Notes: generated from the sequence alone by a model not told the origin. Shown: positions 34,022 through 43,232, counted from the first letter of the stretch. The stretch is 64,000 bases of DNA from Nostoc sp. 'Peltigera membranacea cyanobiont' 210A (GCF_002246015.1 NZ_NOLJ01000006.1:287354-351353), one strand, 5' to 3'. Numbers and translations are program-made.

Positions 34022-34812
34022 AATCGGCAAATATCGCTACTGGAATTGTTGAACCGTTGATTGAAACGGAGAACTTAACTCTGCAATACGGTCAAAAAAC
34101 CGCATTTGCTAATGTCAATTTGAGTGTGAATCTGGGGGAAATTTTGGCATTGGTGGGGCCTTCTGGTTGTGGAAAAACTAGCTTTTTGAGTTGCTTAAAT
34201 CGGTTGACAGATATGATTCCCCAGTGTCGAGTCCAAGGGCGGATTCGCATCGGTAGTTTAGAAGTGCTAAATGCCAAAACTAATGCGAACGCGCTGCGGC
34301 GGCAAGTTGGGATGATTTTCCAAAAGCCTAATCCTTTTCCTTTATCAATTTGGAAGAATCTGGAATTACCTTTGCGAGAACATGGTATCCATAAAGAACA
34401 AATCGATGCGATCGTCGAGACAAGCCTGAAAGATGTTGGACTTTGGGATGAAGTCAAAGACCGACTGCAAACCTCTGCCTTAGCACTTTCTGGCGGACAG
34501 CAGCAAAGGTTGTGCATAGCTAGAGCCTTGGCTTTGCAACCAGAAATCCTGTTATTGGATGAACCTTGTAGCGCCCTCGACCCAATTGCCAGTGGAATAG
34601 TTGAAGACTTAATTACTAGTTTGCGTCAGCGTTATACCTTGCTGATTGTGACGCATAACCTAGCGCAAGCCAAGCGCATCGCGGATCGAATTGCTTTATT
34701 CTGGGTGCAGTCAGGTGTTGGGCAATTGATTGAGTCAGGTTCAGTAGAGCAAATTTTTGAGTACCCTCAACATCCCTTAACAGCAGCTTATGTCACGGGT
34801 GCAAGGGGTTGA
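34018..34812 (+). CDS. pstB: Phosphate ABC transporter ATPase PstB
   Basis: 264 residues from the ATG at 34018, which overlaps the pstA stop (ATGA) and follows AGGAG. Walker A GPSGCGKTS, Q-loop MIFQKPNPFPLSIWKN (PstB-specific), signature LSGGQQQRLCIARALAL, Walker B ILLLDEPCSALDP, switch His in VTHNLAQAKRIAD. Powers import by PstCA. Confidence 0.96.
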   Translation: MKSANIATGIVEPLIETENLTLQYGQKTAFANVNLSVNLGEILALVGPSGCGKTSFLSCLNRLTDMIPQCRVQGRIRIGSLEVLNAKTNANALRRQVGMIFQKPNPFPLSIWKNLELPLREHGIHKEQIDAIVETSLKDVGLWDEVKDRLQTSALALSGGQQQRLCIARALALQPEILLLDEPCSALDPIASGIVEDLITSLRQRYTLLIVTHNLAQAKRIADRIALFWVQSGVGQLIESGSVEQIFEYPQHPLTAAYVTGARG

Positions 34813-35092
34813 TTTGAAAAATATAGAATCACTCCGCTATCGCTGCGTTCGTAATGACAAGTATTTAGCCGGACATGATATCAGTTCTAGAAATATTGGG
34901 TAAGAAAAGAACTGGATTGTAGAGTTGAGGAAACAGGGGAGATATGGTGATAGAACTTATTAACCAAGCTCCCTCTGTATCCTCCAGCCAACACCCAATG
35001 TTGGAGACAATTGAAGCAATTGAGCGATCGCAAAACAAAGATTTATGCAGCGGACTGCAAGCAGAGGTTGTCATGACTGCGGTATGCACATA

Positions 35093-36409
35093 TCACTTCA
35101 GCATTCGAGGAGCAGGGCCACGAGTGGTATCTAATCCTGACACACGAGGTAGAGCGATCGTTTTGCCTGTTTGTGCCGCTTCGTAAATCAACGCGATTAG
35201 TTTTTGGTCTTGCAAACCTTCTTCACCAGGAGTATGGGGTTGTTTATTTTGAATCACACAATCTGCCATGTGATCCATTTCTAAGGCGAACTGATTCTTC
35301 TCACCTATCCGCACTTCGCTAATATTTTCTGCCATGCTGTTGGTGGGCGATTTGCGCGAAATCATCATTCGCAAACCGTTGTAGGAGAACCCAGGATCGA
35401 GTTGCGCCCAAGCATCAGAGCCAAAGACACGAAACCGACGCGCTTCGTGGAAGCCGTAGCTAGTGGAGCAAATCCCTAGTATTCCACTGGGAAACCGCAG
35501 CTGGAAGGTGACACTTTCTTCAACTTCTTTGAAGCGGGGATCGCCAGGAGTGCTGAAGATTTGGGCGCTAATTGCGATCGGTTCTTCTCCCGTTAGATAG
35601 CGAGTTGCATTCAAGCAATAAATTCCCACATCCGGTAAAGAGCCACCTCCAGCTAAGGCGCGTTTCAATCGCCACTGATTTAAGTCACCTCCCTGGTTTT
35701 GTCCGTTATCTGCCTGAATCACCTTCACAGTTCCCAATTCTTTGCTACGGATCATCTGAATCATGGCGCGATGGTGCGGCTCATATTGGCAGCGATAAGC
35801 AATCATCAGCTTGCGATCGGCTTGTTTGCACGCGTCGATCATCTGTTGAGCATCTTCGACTGTGGTTGCCATTGGCTTTTCACACAGAATATGCTTTCCA
35901 GCTTTCGCACCACGCACCGTATATTCCCGGTGCATACTGTTAGGCAATACGATATAAATCACATCAACGTCTGGATTGTTGCGGAGATTGTCGTAATTCT
36001 GATAGTTGTAAACGTTCTGCGGTTTAATGCCATACTGCTGGGCAACAAGATTTGCTTTGGCAGCATCGCTACTAACTAATGCAGTTGGCTTTGCTAGTTT
36101 ACATTCTGCAAAGGCAGGCATGATTTCTTCCAATGTCAGTCTGCCAAGTCCAACGATCGCAAATCCTAAGCGTCGCTCTGGAGGTAATGCAGTTGGTGGC
36201 CCACCCGTATCAACCTCAGTTTTTTCTGAGATGGGCGGAAACTCAATCTGAGGCGGCAACGAGCCTCCGCGTGGAGTGGCTTGTGCAGTTGGCTGTTGGG
36301 CAGTAACCTCTTCGCCCACACTACCAATTGCGGCGGCTGAAACGGCTCCTAACCCAGCTGTAGTCAGAACCTGACGACGAGAAATTTTTCTTTTAAACAA
36401 TTTAGACAT
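35093..36409 (-). CDS. Gfo/Idh/MocA-family oxidoreductase with Tat signal
   Basis: 438 residues. Twin-arginine signal (RKISRRQVLTTAGLGAVSAAAIG) and a Pro-rich linker, then a dinucleotide fold (FAIVGLGRLTLEEIMPAF), the EKPMATT motif typical of glucose-fructose oxidoreductase relatives, and GGGSLPDVGIYCLNATRYL. Acts on a sugar or cyclitol outside the cytoplasm with a tightly bound NADP, by analogy with Zymomonas GFOR. Solitary. Confidence 0.92.
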   Translation of the reverse strand: MSKLFKRKISRRQVLTTAGLGAVSAAAIGSVGEEVTAQQPTAQATPRGGSLPPQIEFPPISEKTEVDTGGPPTALPPERRLGFAIVGLGRLTLEEIMPAFAECKLAKPTALVSSDAAKANLVAQQYGIKPQNVYNYQNYDNLRNNPDVDVIYIVLPNSMHREYTVRGAKAGKHILCEKPMATTVEDAQQMIDACKQADRKLMIAYRCQYEPHHRAMIQMIRSKELGTVKVIQADNGQNQGGDLNQWRLKRALAGGGSLPDVGIYCLNATRYLTGEEPIAISAQIFSTPGDPRFKEVEESVTFQLRFPSGILGICSTSYGFHEARRFRVFGSDAWAQLDPGFSYNGLRMMISRKSPTNSMAENISEVRIGEKNQFALEMDHMADCVIQNKQPHTPGEEGLQDQKLIALIYEAAQTGKTIALPRVSGLDTTRGPAPRMLK

Positions 36410-36419
36410 CGCGGTTCCT

Positions 36420-36551
36420 TAAAATTCTCCTTAATGATGAAATTTTGGACTTAATACAGCGAAACGCTACGCGTAGCTTGCTTCTTTGCAGAAGTACGCG
36501 TAGCGGATAGAAAGGGAAAGAAGAAAAAATACTTAACTCAACTGTATTGCC
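36420..36551. repeat. CGCTACGCGTAGC palindromic repeat
   Basis: GAAACGCTACGCGTAGCTTGC and GAAGTACGCGTAGCGGATAG (36465-36510), one more copy of the dispersed palindrome family. Confidence 0.65.
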
Positions 36552-37223
36552 TTACGGAGTAGTAGTTGGGGTACTCGTTGGAGTTGGGGTGCTAGTTGTA
36601 CTTCCAGGATTAACAAGGGAACGAACCTGTTGATGGTGTTCTTGGAGGATTGGTAGAGTTTGAGCCGCAAATGCTTTCACATCTGGATCTTGTCCCTGTT
36701 CAGCTTCAGTTTGAAATAGAGAGACATCTTTTTCATGATCTTGAAGCATGTGATTCAAATATTGGCGATCAAACTTAGCACCAGAAAGTTTGGATAAGCT
36801 TTGCTGGACTTGCTTATTTTTGCTGTTGAGACTAGTTGGCAGCGTTACACCTTTTTGAGTCGCCAACTGTTTAAGTTGATCGTTCACTAGGGTATGATCT
36901 TGAACCATACGCTGTCCATACTGTTTTACCGCATCGCTAGCTCCACGTTGTGATGCTAGTTTTCCTAGTTCGACTTCTGCTAAACCACCTTGAGCAGCTT
37001 CAGTCATAAACTGTCTGTCTAAAGAACTGAGGTTATTTTGCGCTGATGGAGTTGATGAGGCAGTTGGTGATACAGTTGGGGATGGGCTTTCGGTTCCTTG
37101 TACAGGTACAGCAACTGGAGCTTCAGATATATTATCGTCATGAGGCGTAGTCGGTGTGCAACCAGTCGCCAGAGATAAGGCGATCGCTACTAAACCAGTA
37201 GAGAGTATTTTGAAATTGGACAT
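36552..37223 (-). CDS. DUF4142 lipoprotein
   Basis: 223 residues. Lipobox LATGC (Cys about 22), Thr/Ser/Pro linker (25-65), then DUF4142 four-helix domain: LDRQFMTEAAQGGLAEVELGKLA, MVQDHTLVNDQL, FDRQYLNHMLQDHEKDVSLF, ILQEHHQQVRSL. The C-terminus is a TPTPTSTPTTTP tail. Ferritin-like helical bundle in the periplasm, role unknown. Confidence 0.9.
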   Translation of the reverse strand: MSNFKILSTGLVAIALSLATGCTPTTPHDDNISEAPVAVPVQGTESPSPTVSPTASSTPSAQNNLSSLDRQFMTEAAQGGLAEVELGKLASQRGASDAVKQYGQRMVQDHTLVNDQLKQLATQKGVTLPTSLNSKNKQVQQSLSKLSGAKFDRQYLNHMLQDHEKDVSLFQTEAEQGQDPDVKAFAAQTLPILQEHHQQVRSLVNPGSTTSTPTPTSTPTTTP

Positions 37224-37707
37224 AATTAGTGTTCTCCTTGGATAAAGCTATATTTTGAAACGTTGAATGAAAAATAAGCGCGATCGCACAGTTGTACCTT
37301 CCTATAACATTTCAAGGCTTTGAGGATAAATACATCTTCCAATCGACAGACTCAGCAATAGATGTAACTCACACCTACCACCTACGCAATTCTGTAGGCG
37401 TAGTCCGTGGTAGACATCGCTGTTTCCATAAATAAAACTGGTTAAAGATGATCGATGGCACTACGGTGCAACGAATCCTGAAGCAGAAGCAGTTTTTAAC
37501 AAGCTGCGTCTACTGATTTCCATAATTGTCTCCTACAAGCAACAACAGGAATGAGCCGTATAGTATCACGGCTCTCTAGCACAGAGACTCTAACTAAGGT
37601 GTGTTTTTAAATATACTTCGCAAGATGCATCACAGTGCAAGTTGATGTATTCCCAATGCAAGCTGAGGCATTCACAATGCAAGCCGATTTCCACCAAAGC
37701 TGCCATT
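37224..37707. other. Spacer with three ATGCAAGCxGA repeats
   Basis: No gene. GTGCAAGTTGATGTATTCCC, ATGCAAGCTGAGGCATTCAC and ATGCAAGCCGATTTCC (37637-37693) form three degenerate 22-base repeats just past the NmrA gene end. Confidence 0.5.
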
Positions 37708-38613
37708 TTACAAATTTCCTTTGCTTAGAAATTGCTTAACCGTCTTGGGTTTAATGTGGGGATAGCGATCGCTCCCAATCCGATCGAGTTTGCCTTTACC
37801 CGATACCATCGCGTACATATACTGGTGGTAAACGTACTCTTCAAGGGAACTGGCTGACGCTTTTTTGTTAGCAATCCAAGCTTTCATCTCGGCGATACTG
37901 CCCAATGATTTTTCGGTTAATTTAGTGCCCGTTGCCTCTTCATAAGTGGCTTTCAATTGCTTCGGGGTTAGAGTGTCACCCGCGACTTCCAATGCCGTGT
38001 TTCCTAAGCTTGGGTCGCTCACCGCTTCAGCCACATACTTGGCGGTATCATCAGTAGTGGTGAGATCGAGCAGCGTTTCACCATCGCCCCAGTATTGAAA
38101 TGTCTGATGTTCTAGGTCAAACAGCGGCATATAGGTGATGATATCCATAAATGCCCCGTTGAGAACTAAGGTATATTCCAAACCGCTGTGCTGGAGATAC
38201 TCAAACACTTCCTTCCGCATATCCAGGTTATCATTGTCGCCGTAGTCCAGCTTGCGGTAGTCCACGGAGTAATCGGAGGGAATGAACCGCTTCACGCCCT
38301 GCTGTTTCGCCGCATCAATCAGGTTTTTCTGCCCTGGCACAGTCACTTCATTATTGCCGATCGCAGATACGACAACATCAACCCCTGCACAGGCTAGCAG
38401 TAGGGTTTCAGGCTGCATCACGTCACCTTCGACTATCGTTGCGCCCTTGGCTTTCATTGCGTCGATCTTTTTACGATTTTCTGGATTACTGTCGTTGATT
38501 GACCGCACCATTGCTCGAACATTAAGGTTGCCTTTGTCGAGTAGAGCCGAAACAATCTTAGAACCCAGCATTCCAGTAGCACCAGCAACCAAAACCGTTA
38601 ATTTTGTAGTCAT
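37708..38613 (-). CDS. NmrA-like family NAD(P)-binding oxidoreductase
   Basis: 301 residues from MTTKLTVLVAGATGMLGS, chosen because AAGGA stands 7 bases upstream; an in-frame ATG 20 codons earlier lacks one. Rossmann motif VAGATGMLG, RAMVRS, VVSAIGNNEV, and GAFMDII identify an NmrA/isoflavone-reductase-like atypical SDR. Substrate unknown. Its 3' end is duplicated upstream at 38665-38745. Confidence 0.9.
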   Translation of the reverse strand: MTTKLTVLVAGATGMLGSKIVSALLDKGNLNVRAMVRSINDSNPENRKKIDAMKAKGATIVEGDVMQPETLLLACAGVDVVVSAIGNNEVTVPGQKNLIDAAKQQGVKRFIPSDYSVDYRKLDYGDNDNLDMRKEVFEYLQHSGLEYTLVLNGAFMDIITYMPLFDLEHQTFQYWGDGETLLDLTTTDDTAKYVAEAVSDPSLGNTALEVAGDTLTPKQLKATYEEATGTKLTEKSLGSIAEMKAWIANKKASASSLEEYVYHQYMYAMVSGKGKLDRIGSDRYPHIKPKTVKQFLSKGNL

Positions 38614-38664
38614 AATTTTCCTTGTAATGAACTTGTAAGCCTTAATCGAAGAACACATTGCTTT

Positions 38665-38745
38665 CCTATGCAAACTGCTGTTTTACATAGTTCCTTTGCA
38701 GAGAAATTGTTTAACTATCAGGGATTTGATGTGGCGATAGCGATT
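38665..38745 (-). pseudogene. Duplicated 3' end of the NmrA-like gene
   Basis: Encodes RYRHIKSLIVKQFLCKGTM followed by a stop, closely matching RYPHIKPKTVKQFLSKGNL at the end of the downstream NmrA gene, and the similarity continues past the stop (CAGCTGCC/CAGCAG). About three quarters of bases agree. A second NmrA copy once stood here; only its tail remains. Confidence 0.75.
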
Positions 38746-38870
38746 TATCCGAAGAAAGTCAACAATTGTTGAGTCAAATGGTCTGGGCATTCCGAAGCCA
38801 ACCAATGACCACAATGCGGCATTGTGCCGCCGCGCACTTCTTCTGCAACCATTCGTATGTCGGGTAATTT
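38745..38870 (-). pseudogene. C-terminal fragment of an alpha/beta hydrolase
   Basis: KLPDIRMVAEEVRGGTMPHCGHWLASECPDHLTQQLLTFFG is the end of an epoxide-hydrolase-type alpha/beta hydrolase, including the catalytic His (CGHW). The frame is now joined to sequence overlapping the cupin 3' end; the rest of the enzyme is absent. Relic. Confidence 0.65.
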
Positions 38871-39381
38871 AGCTTGCGAAACCTTGTAAGAATTTGGTTT
38901 TAGCCGCAGGATACTTCTGGGTGACTTGCTCAAGCGCTTGATTGGCTTGTTCTTGATTGGGAAAAGGCAGTGAAGCAGGAGGCAATGTACGCGCCTCTGC
39001 GGGCACTGTTGTGGCTATAATGGTGTACTCAAAACCTGCGGGGACATAAGTATTGAGTAATCGTGCCATTTCAGAATCGATTTGAAAAGCGTGTTTTGTG
39101 CCTCGTGGAATTGAGACAAACGATCCAGCAGTTGCTTTAATTGGCTGGTCTTCGACAAAAAAGGTGGCTTCGCCTTCCATAATGTAGAAGGTTTCATCTG
39201 CTGCCTCATGGATATGAGGCCCAGCAGCAGGGCCGTGCGGCACCAACTGTTCTATACAAGAATACTGTCCATCCGTATCTTCAGCAGTTGCCAGCATAAT
39301 CCAGAGAATGCCCATACCCCAGTAAGCGCGACCTTCGGCACTATTAACTTGAAAAGCTTGTGGCTTGTTTTGTGCGTTCAT
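38869..39381 (-). CDS. Cupin-domain protein
   Basis: 170 residues, one cupin barrel: GPAAGPHIHEAADETFYIMEGEATF (metal-binding His/His/Glu motif 1) and PRGTKHAFQI (motif 2 His), then an alpha tail (residues 125-170). Metal-dependent, substrate unknown. The 3' end abuts the hydrolase fragment, with two bases of overlap. Confidence 0.88.
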   Translation of the reverse strand: MNAQNKPQAFQVNSAEGRAYWGMGILWIMLATAEDTDGQYSCIEQLVPHGPAAGPHIHEAADETFYIMEGEATFFVEDQPIKATAGSFVSIPRGTKHAFQIDSEMARLLNTYVPAGFEYTIIATTVPAEARTLPPASLPFPNQEQANQALEQVTQKYPAAKTKFLQGFAS

Positions 39382-39527
39382 GTATAAATCCTTTATTTCA
39401 ATTAGTTGTAATTTATGGTGGAAAAAGCTTAATTTTCATCCCTTGATTGACCAATCTCTAGAAATCGTAAGAGAAATGAAGCTTGACTGTCTTGGACGAT
39501 CTTGCTTTTTAACAGTACATTCTTGCT

Positions 39528-40424
39528 CTAAGCGCGGAACTGGCTGGGTGAAACACCAAAATGGCGCTTGAAGTGGCGGTTAAGATGACTTTGATCGACA
39601 AAGCCTACTTGAATTGCAATGTTAGCAATCGAGAGATTTGTAGTCTTGATTAGCCGTTTCGCCTCTTTTGTGCGGCATTTGAGTAAATACTGATGTGGTG
39701 TTAACCCGGTCGATTGTTTAAACAAACGGCTAAAGTAATAAGGACTTATCTGCACCATTTCAGCCATGCTCGTCAGGCTAGGATTCTGCGCCGAATGCTG
39801 ATGAATATATTCAGTCACTTGTCGTAATCGAGCCTGTGATAATCCATCAGAATAGCTTGCAATTTTGGGCTTTTTGGTCGAGTAGTGCCGTAGTAAATGA
39901 GCAGAAAGTGCGGTTGCCATTGACTCGGTGTAGAGGCGATCGCAGGCATTCTCAGATTCAAGATTTACTTTTAAAGCAATCCCAATTTGATAAATTAATG
40001 GGTCGTTTAACTTGAATTGGGGTACAATCTCAAGTCGATCCGGATCGACCACTTCCGCCGCGATTTGCTCGATAAACGTGGGTTCAAGGTGTAGAGCAAT
40101 CCACTCGCTTGCATCTTGTAAACGGACTGATACAGGAGCAGTTGCAGGGGTTAAACAAATATCGCCGTTTCTGAAGCGATCGCATCGTAGATGACCATTC
40201 AGCAATTGCTCTTTGATCGCGACGGCGTGATTGAGATGAATAGTAATCAAATGCTGCGAGAAACAATGCTCAGGGGTCTCAACGGCATTGTGGTATTCGT
40301 AATAGCTAACTCTGACTCCATTCCAGAATCCTTTTTGACTAGCAAGAACAGGCGCACTTGAACCAATTTTTGAAATGAATTCGTCGCTGGCAGCGTCAAG
40401 TATTAACGGCTGTTCTGTAGTCAT
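39528..40424 (-). CDS. AraC-family transcriptional regulator
   Basis: 298 residues from MTTEQPLILDAASDEF; a longer start at 40487 is possible, neither with a good ribosome site. N-terminal sensory half, then two HTHs: ITSMAEMVQISPYYFSRLFKQSTG-like (SLTSMAEMVQISPYYFSRLF, GLTPHQYLLKCR) and LSIANIAIQVGFVDQSHLNRHFKRHFGVSPSQFR. Divergence from no neighbour; it may control the cupin or NmrA genes that follow on the same strand (inference). Confidence 0.93.
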   Translation of the reverse strand: MTTEQPLILDAASDEFISKIGSSAPVLASQKGFWNGVRVSYYEYHNAVETPEHCFSQHLITIHLNHAVAIKEQLLNGHLRCDRFRNGDICLTPATAPVSVRLQDASEWIALHLEPTFIEQIAAEVVDPDRLEIVPQFKLNDPLIYQIGIALKVNLESENACDRLYTESMATALSAHLLRHYSTKKPKIASYSDGLSQARLRQVTEYIHQHSAQNPSLTSMAEMVQISPYYFSRLFKQSTGLTPHQYLLKCRTKEAKRLIKTTNLSIANIAIQVGFVDQSHLNRHFKRHFGVSPSQFRA

Positions 40425-40598
40425 GCTTCTTTTACTGGCTGTTGAAGTCTCACTAAATTGAATAAATGCTTTGGTTACAAATAGCACTCATTCTTACCCC
40501 CTGATATCTATCTGGAGTTAGGATTAATTACTTTTTGTATAACTGACTTTTCACGGCATCTGGAAAACCTAACTTCTATTTCTCTCTCGTAAAAGGCT

Positions 40599-40750
40599 AC
40601 GGTGTACACACAAGTCGAATTACCCTCCTTAATCCCCCCTTATAAAGGGGGGAAACAAGAAATCTCTAGTTCCCTCCCCTTTATAAGGGGAGGGTTAGGG
40701 TGGGGTAAAACCTTGGTTAATCAGCTATTTCAGACTTGTGTGTACACCGT
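40599..40750. mobile_element. MITE-like element with 18-bp terminal inverted repeats, copy 1
   Basis: 152 bases bounded by perfect ACGGTGTACACACAAGTC and GACTTGTGTGTACACCGT. Inside are CCCCCCTTATAAAGGGGGG and CCCCTTTATAAGGGGAGGG hairpins. No ORF. A second copy begins at 63823. Likely a non-autonomous transposable element; no matching transposase in the window. Confidence 0.8.
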
Positions 40751-40771
40751 ATATTTAGATAGATAGACATT

Positions 40772-41158
40772 CTACGCTCGTTCATGTACTTGACCCACTT
40801 TGCGGGGCGCTAAAAAGCCAAGGACAATTGCTACCAAGAACAATGCTGGAACATCACCAAACAGGTGTCCCTGTTCAACAGGGTCAATTACTGCATGTAC
40901 CGCCATGATCAGCCCGTGGACTGCACTTGATATGACGGTGAACCAAATTAAACTGAGGTGAGCTTCTGGTTGCTTTGAAGCTAACAGCAAAAAGATACCA
41001 AGTGTCGCATAAACACCAACGATCATCTGTTCGTATTCGTGCTGACCTGGTTGCCATAACCAGCCTGATGCCCAGACTTGAGTTAGCGGATAGATAAGTA
41101 GAAAAGCTATTCCAACAAGAATAAGAGCAATTCGTAAGTAGCGATCGCGCTCATCCAT
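40772..41158 (-). CDS. DUF6632-like four-helix membrane protein
   Basis: 128 residues, helices at about 9-27, 45-62, 70-92 and 104-120, with WxWQPGQHEYEQM between the first two and HAVIDPVEQGHLFGDVPAL before the last. Matches small integral membrane proteins of the DUF6632 kind as I recall them. Function unknown. Confidence 0.75.
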   Translation of the reverse strand: MDERDRYLRIALILVGIAFLLIYPLTQVWASGWLWQPGQHEYEQMIVGVYATLGIFLLLASKQPEAHLSLIWFTVISSAVHGLIMAVHAVIDPVEQGHLFGDVPALFLVAIVLGFLAPRKVGQVHERA

Positions 41159-41346
41159 TGCTTTAACCTCCCTTATTTTCTAGTGCAGCCTCTACTAACA
41201 AAACTGTATAATTTTTTAATTGTATTCCGACTAGTGACACTTCAGCTTTAGAGTGTTAGAAATTTTAATGCCCCTCGTGGTTTAAAGAGCGCAATTGCGA
41301 TCGCGCTACTTGTTAATTAGTGTCGTCTTACGGTTTTGTAATTGCA

Positions 41347-41571
41347 TCGGTCTGTTATGCCAATACATCGGTCTGTTATGCCAATACATCGGTCTGTTAT
41401 GCCAATACATCGGTCTGTTATGCCAATACATCGGTCTGTTATGCCAATACATCGGTCTGTTATGTTAATACATCGGTCTGTTATGCCAATACATCGGTCT
41501 GTTATGCCAATACATTGACCTGTTATGTTAATACATCGGTCTGTTATGCCAATACATCGACCTGTTATCTT
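41347..41571. repeat. 21-bp minisatellite, about 11 units
   Basis: TCGGTCTGTTATGCCAATACA repeated head to tail, with variants (GTTAA for GCCAA; TTGACC, TCGACC). The unit is in frame and an ORF (41320-41622) reads SVCYANT repeats, but it has no ribosome site or homologue I know, and the repeat is more likely noncoding. Confidence 0.85.
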
Positions 41572-41675
41572 AAACTATCCTTTCTAACCTTGCCCTATCT
41601 AAAAATTTCATCTTACTGTTAACTTTTTTTGTTGCAATGGGTACATTAAATGTACAATTTACTAAATATTCATGT

Positions 41676-42050
41676 ATGCCTCCCCAAAATACAACAAACC
41701 GTTTGCGCCCTCAACTGATTAGTCAAGATATTGACTCATTCCACGGTTTACAAACCGTCAGCACCTACAACACAACTCGTGCTGATGCCTCATCTGCTAA
41801 TTTACAGGAAGCTTATCAGGCAATGTTGATTTCTCAGCAAACCGAAACTGAAAAACTAGCTTTATATCGTGCGGCTGCTGATGCTGCTCGATTAGCAGAG
41901 TGGGAATTTCATAATGCCGTATTAGCGATGAAAGAAGTTGTACGCGGGCAATATGGCTCAGATAGCGATCAAGCTCAAGCTGTGGGACTGAAGAAAAAAT
42001 CAGACCGCAAGCGTCGTTCGCGGAAAAAGACAGTTGCAATCGCAAGTTAA
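41676..42050 (+). CDS. Conserved cyanobacterial hypothetical protein
   Basis: 124 residues from MPPQNTTNRLRPQL (an upstream ATG at 41637 is the alternative). Central helical region KLALYRAAADAARLAEWEFHNAVLAMKEVVRGQYGSDSDQAQAVGLK and a basic tail KKKSDRKRRSRKK. From memory, Nostoc proteins with this core are common; role unknown. The basic tail suggests nucleic acid contact. Confidence 0.7.
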   Translation: MPPQNTTNRLRPQLISQDIDSFHGLQTVSTYNTTRADASSANLQEAYQAMLISQQTETEKLALYRAAADAARLAEWEFHNAVLAMKEVVRGQYGSDSDQAQAVGLKKKSDRKRRSRKKTVAIAS

Positions 42051-42284
42051 TCAACTTGTTTGAGTTTGAAAATTGGCGATGCCTACGGCTGGCTATGCTT
42101 ACGCATTTGCAGTATTTAGCGTTGCAGTTGATGAGAGATGCGATCGCGTCATTCCTGAAAGCTTAACGGCAGCAATTAATCTCTTATTTTATGGGAACTC
42201 CAAAAAATAAATTATCCAATTTTTGGAATCAAAACAACTTTTCCTCCCCCTGCTCCCTGCCCTAAAAGCGATGGGATATTTTTA

Positions 42285-43232
42285 TTATTTGGAAGTCCCT
42301 ATATCTTGCATTTGCTGATTGCTCGAACGCTCCAACTCCAAATCTTCCCAAGAAACTGGATCTTCTACAGGTTCTAAATGAGTTGTAACGTGGGTTGAAG
42401 GTAGCACCCGAAGAATAGCAAGCTCAATTGCTTCGCACAAATCATGCCCTTGTTGCACTGTCCAAGATCCAGGTACAAGAACATGAAAGGAAACAAAGCG
42501 GCGGGTTCCAGCAGTGCGGGTTCGCAAGGCATGAAACTGGATGTCCTCACGTTTGTACTCGTTAAGGATGCTTTTGATCGCGTCAATTTCTTTTTTAGGC
42601 AAAGCTGCATCCAGTAACGCGCTACTGGTTTCCCGTAGCAAACGAAATCCTGTCCAAGTAATATTTGCTGCTACTATCAGCGCGACAATTGGATCGAGTA
42701 CGAGAGTGCCTGTTAGCTTGACGAGTAAGATTCCAACTACCACACCACCCGAAGTTACTACATCAGTAAACAGGTGGTGAGCATCAGCCTTTAATGTAAT
42801 GGAACGTAAACGTCGCCCTGCTCGTAGCAAGATAAAGGCAACAACGCCGTTGATTGCGGTTGCAAATAGGGAGAGTGCCAACCCTAATCCCAGTTGTGTT
42901 AACGGTTCTGGATGCAACAAGTGTCCCCAAGCTTCAACAGCAATGCTAATGGCTGCGACTATAATCAACGCACCTTCTGCACCACTGGAGAAGTATTCGG
43001 CTTTAGAATGTCCAAAGGCGTGTTCGGCATCGGCTGGTTTCTCAGCATAGGTCAATGCCCATAGAGCAACCAATGCAGCTAGGAGATTTACAATTGATTC
43101 AATCGCATCTGAAAGCAAACCTACTGACCCGGTTAGCAGGTAAGCGCCAAATTTTAGGGCAATAGTGATGATTGCTGCTGCAATCGATAAGAAAGCGTAG
43201 GATCGGGCTGTTGGACGACTCATCTCGGTCAC
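42285..43232 (-). CDS. Cation diffusion facilitator family transporter (FieF-like)
   Basis: 315 residues, six helices: LLSDAIESIVNLLAAL (TM2; D/E site), HAFGHSKAEYFSSG (FGHxxxE loop), ADAHHLFTDVVTSGGVVVG (TM5 HxxxD), then a cytoplasmic dimer domain with FVSFHVLVPGSWTVQQGHDLCE and THVTTHLEPVED. Different branch from the CDF at 18215. Exports Fe/Zn-type divalent cations. Extra C-terminal 25 residues are variable. Confidence 0.93.
   Translation of the reverse strand: MTEMSRPTARSYAFLSIAAAIITIALKFGAYLLTGSVGLLSDAIESIVNLLAALVALWALTYAEKPADAEHAFGHSKAEYFSSGAEGALIIVAAISIAVEAWGHLLHPEPLTQLGLGLALSLFATAINGVVAFILLRAGRRLRSITLKADAHHLFTDVVTSGGVVVGILLVKLTGTLVLDPIVALIVAANITWTGFRLLRETSSALLDAALPKKEIDAIKSILNEYKREDIQFHALRTRTAGTRRFVSFHVLVPGSWTVQQGHDLCEAIELAILRVLPSTHVTTHLEPVEDPVSWEDLELERSSNQQMQDIGTSK

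Noticed and set aside
34944..35186. Small plus-strand ORF after pstB
   Set aside because: Its second half is antisense to the end of the oxidoreductase gene and it has no recognisable content.
41347..41571. CRISPR array
   Set aside because: Units are head-to-tail without unique spacers and there are no cas genes. The same holds for 43318-43422.
41320..41622. Protein-coding gene for SVCYANT repeats
   Set aside because: No ribosome site, no unique domain, and the frame is an automatic result of a 21-base unit; listed as a minisatellite instead.
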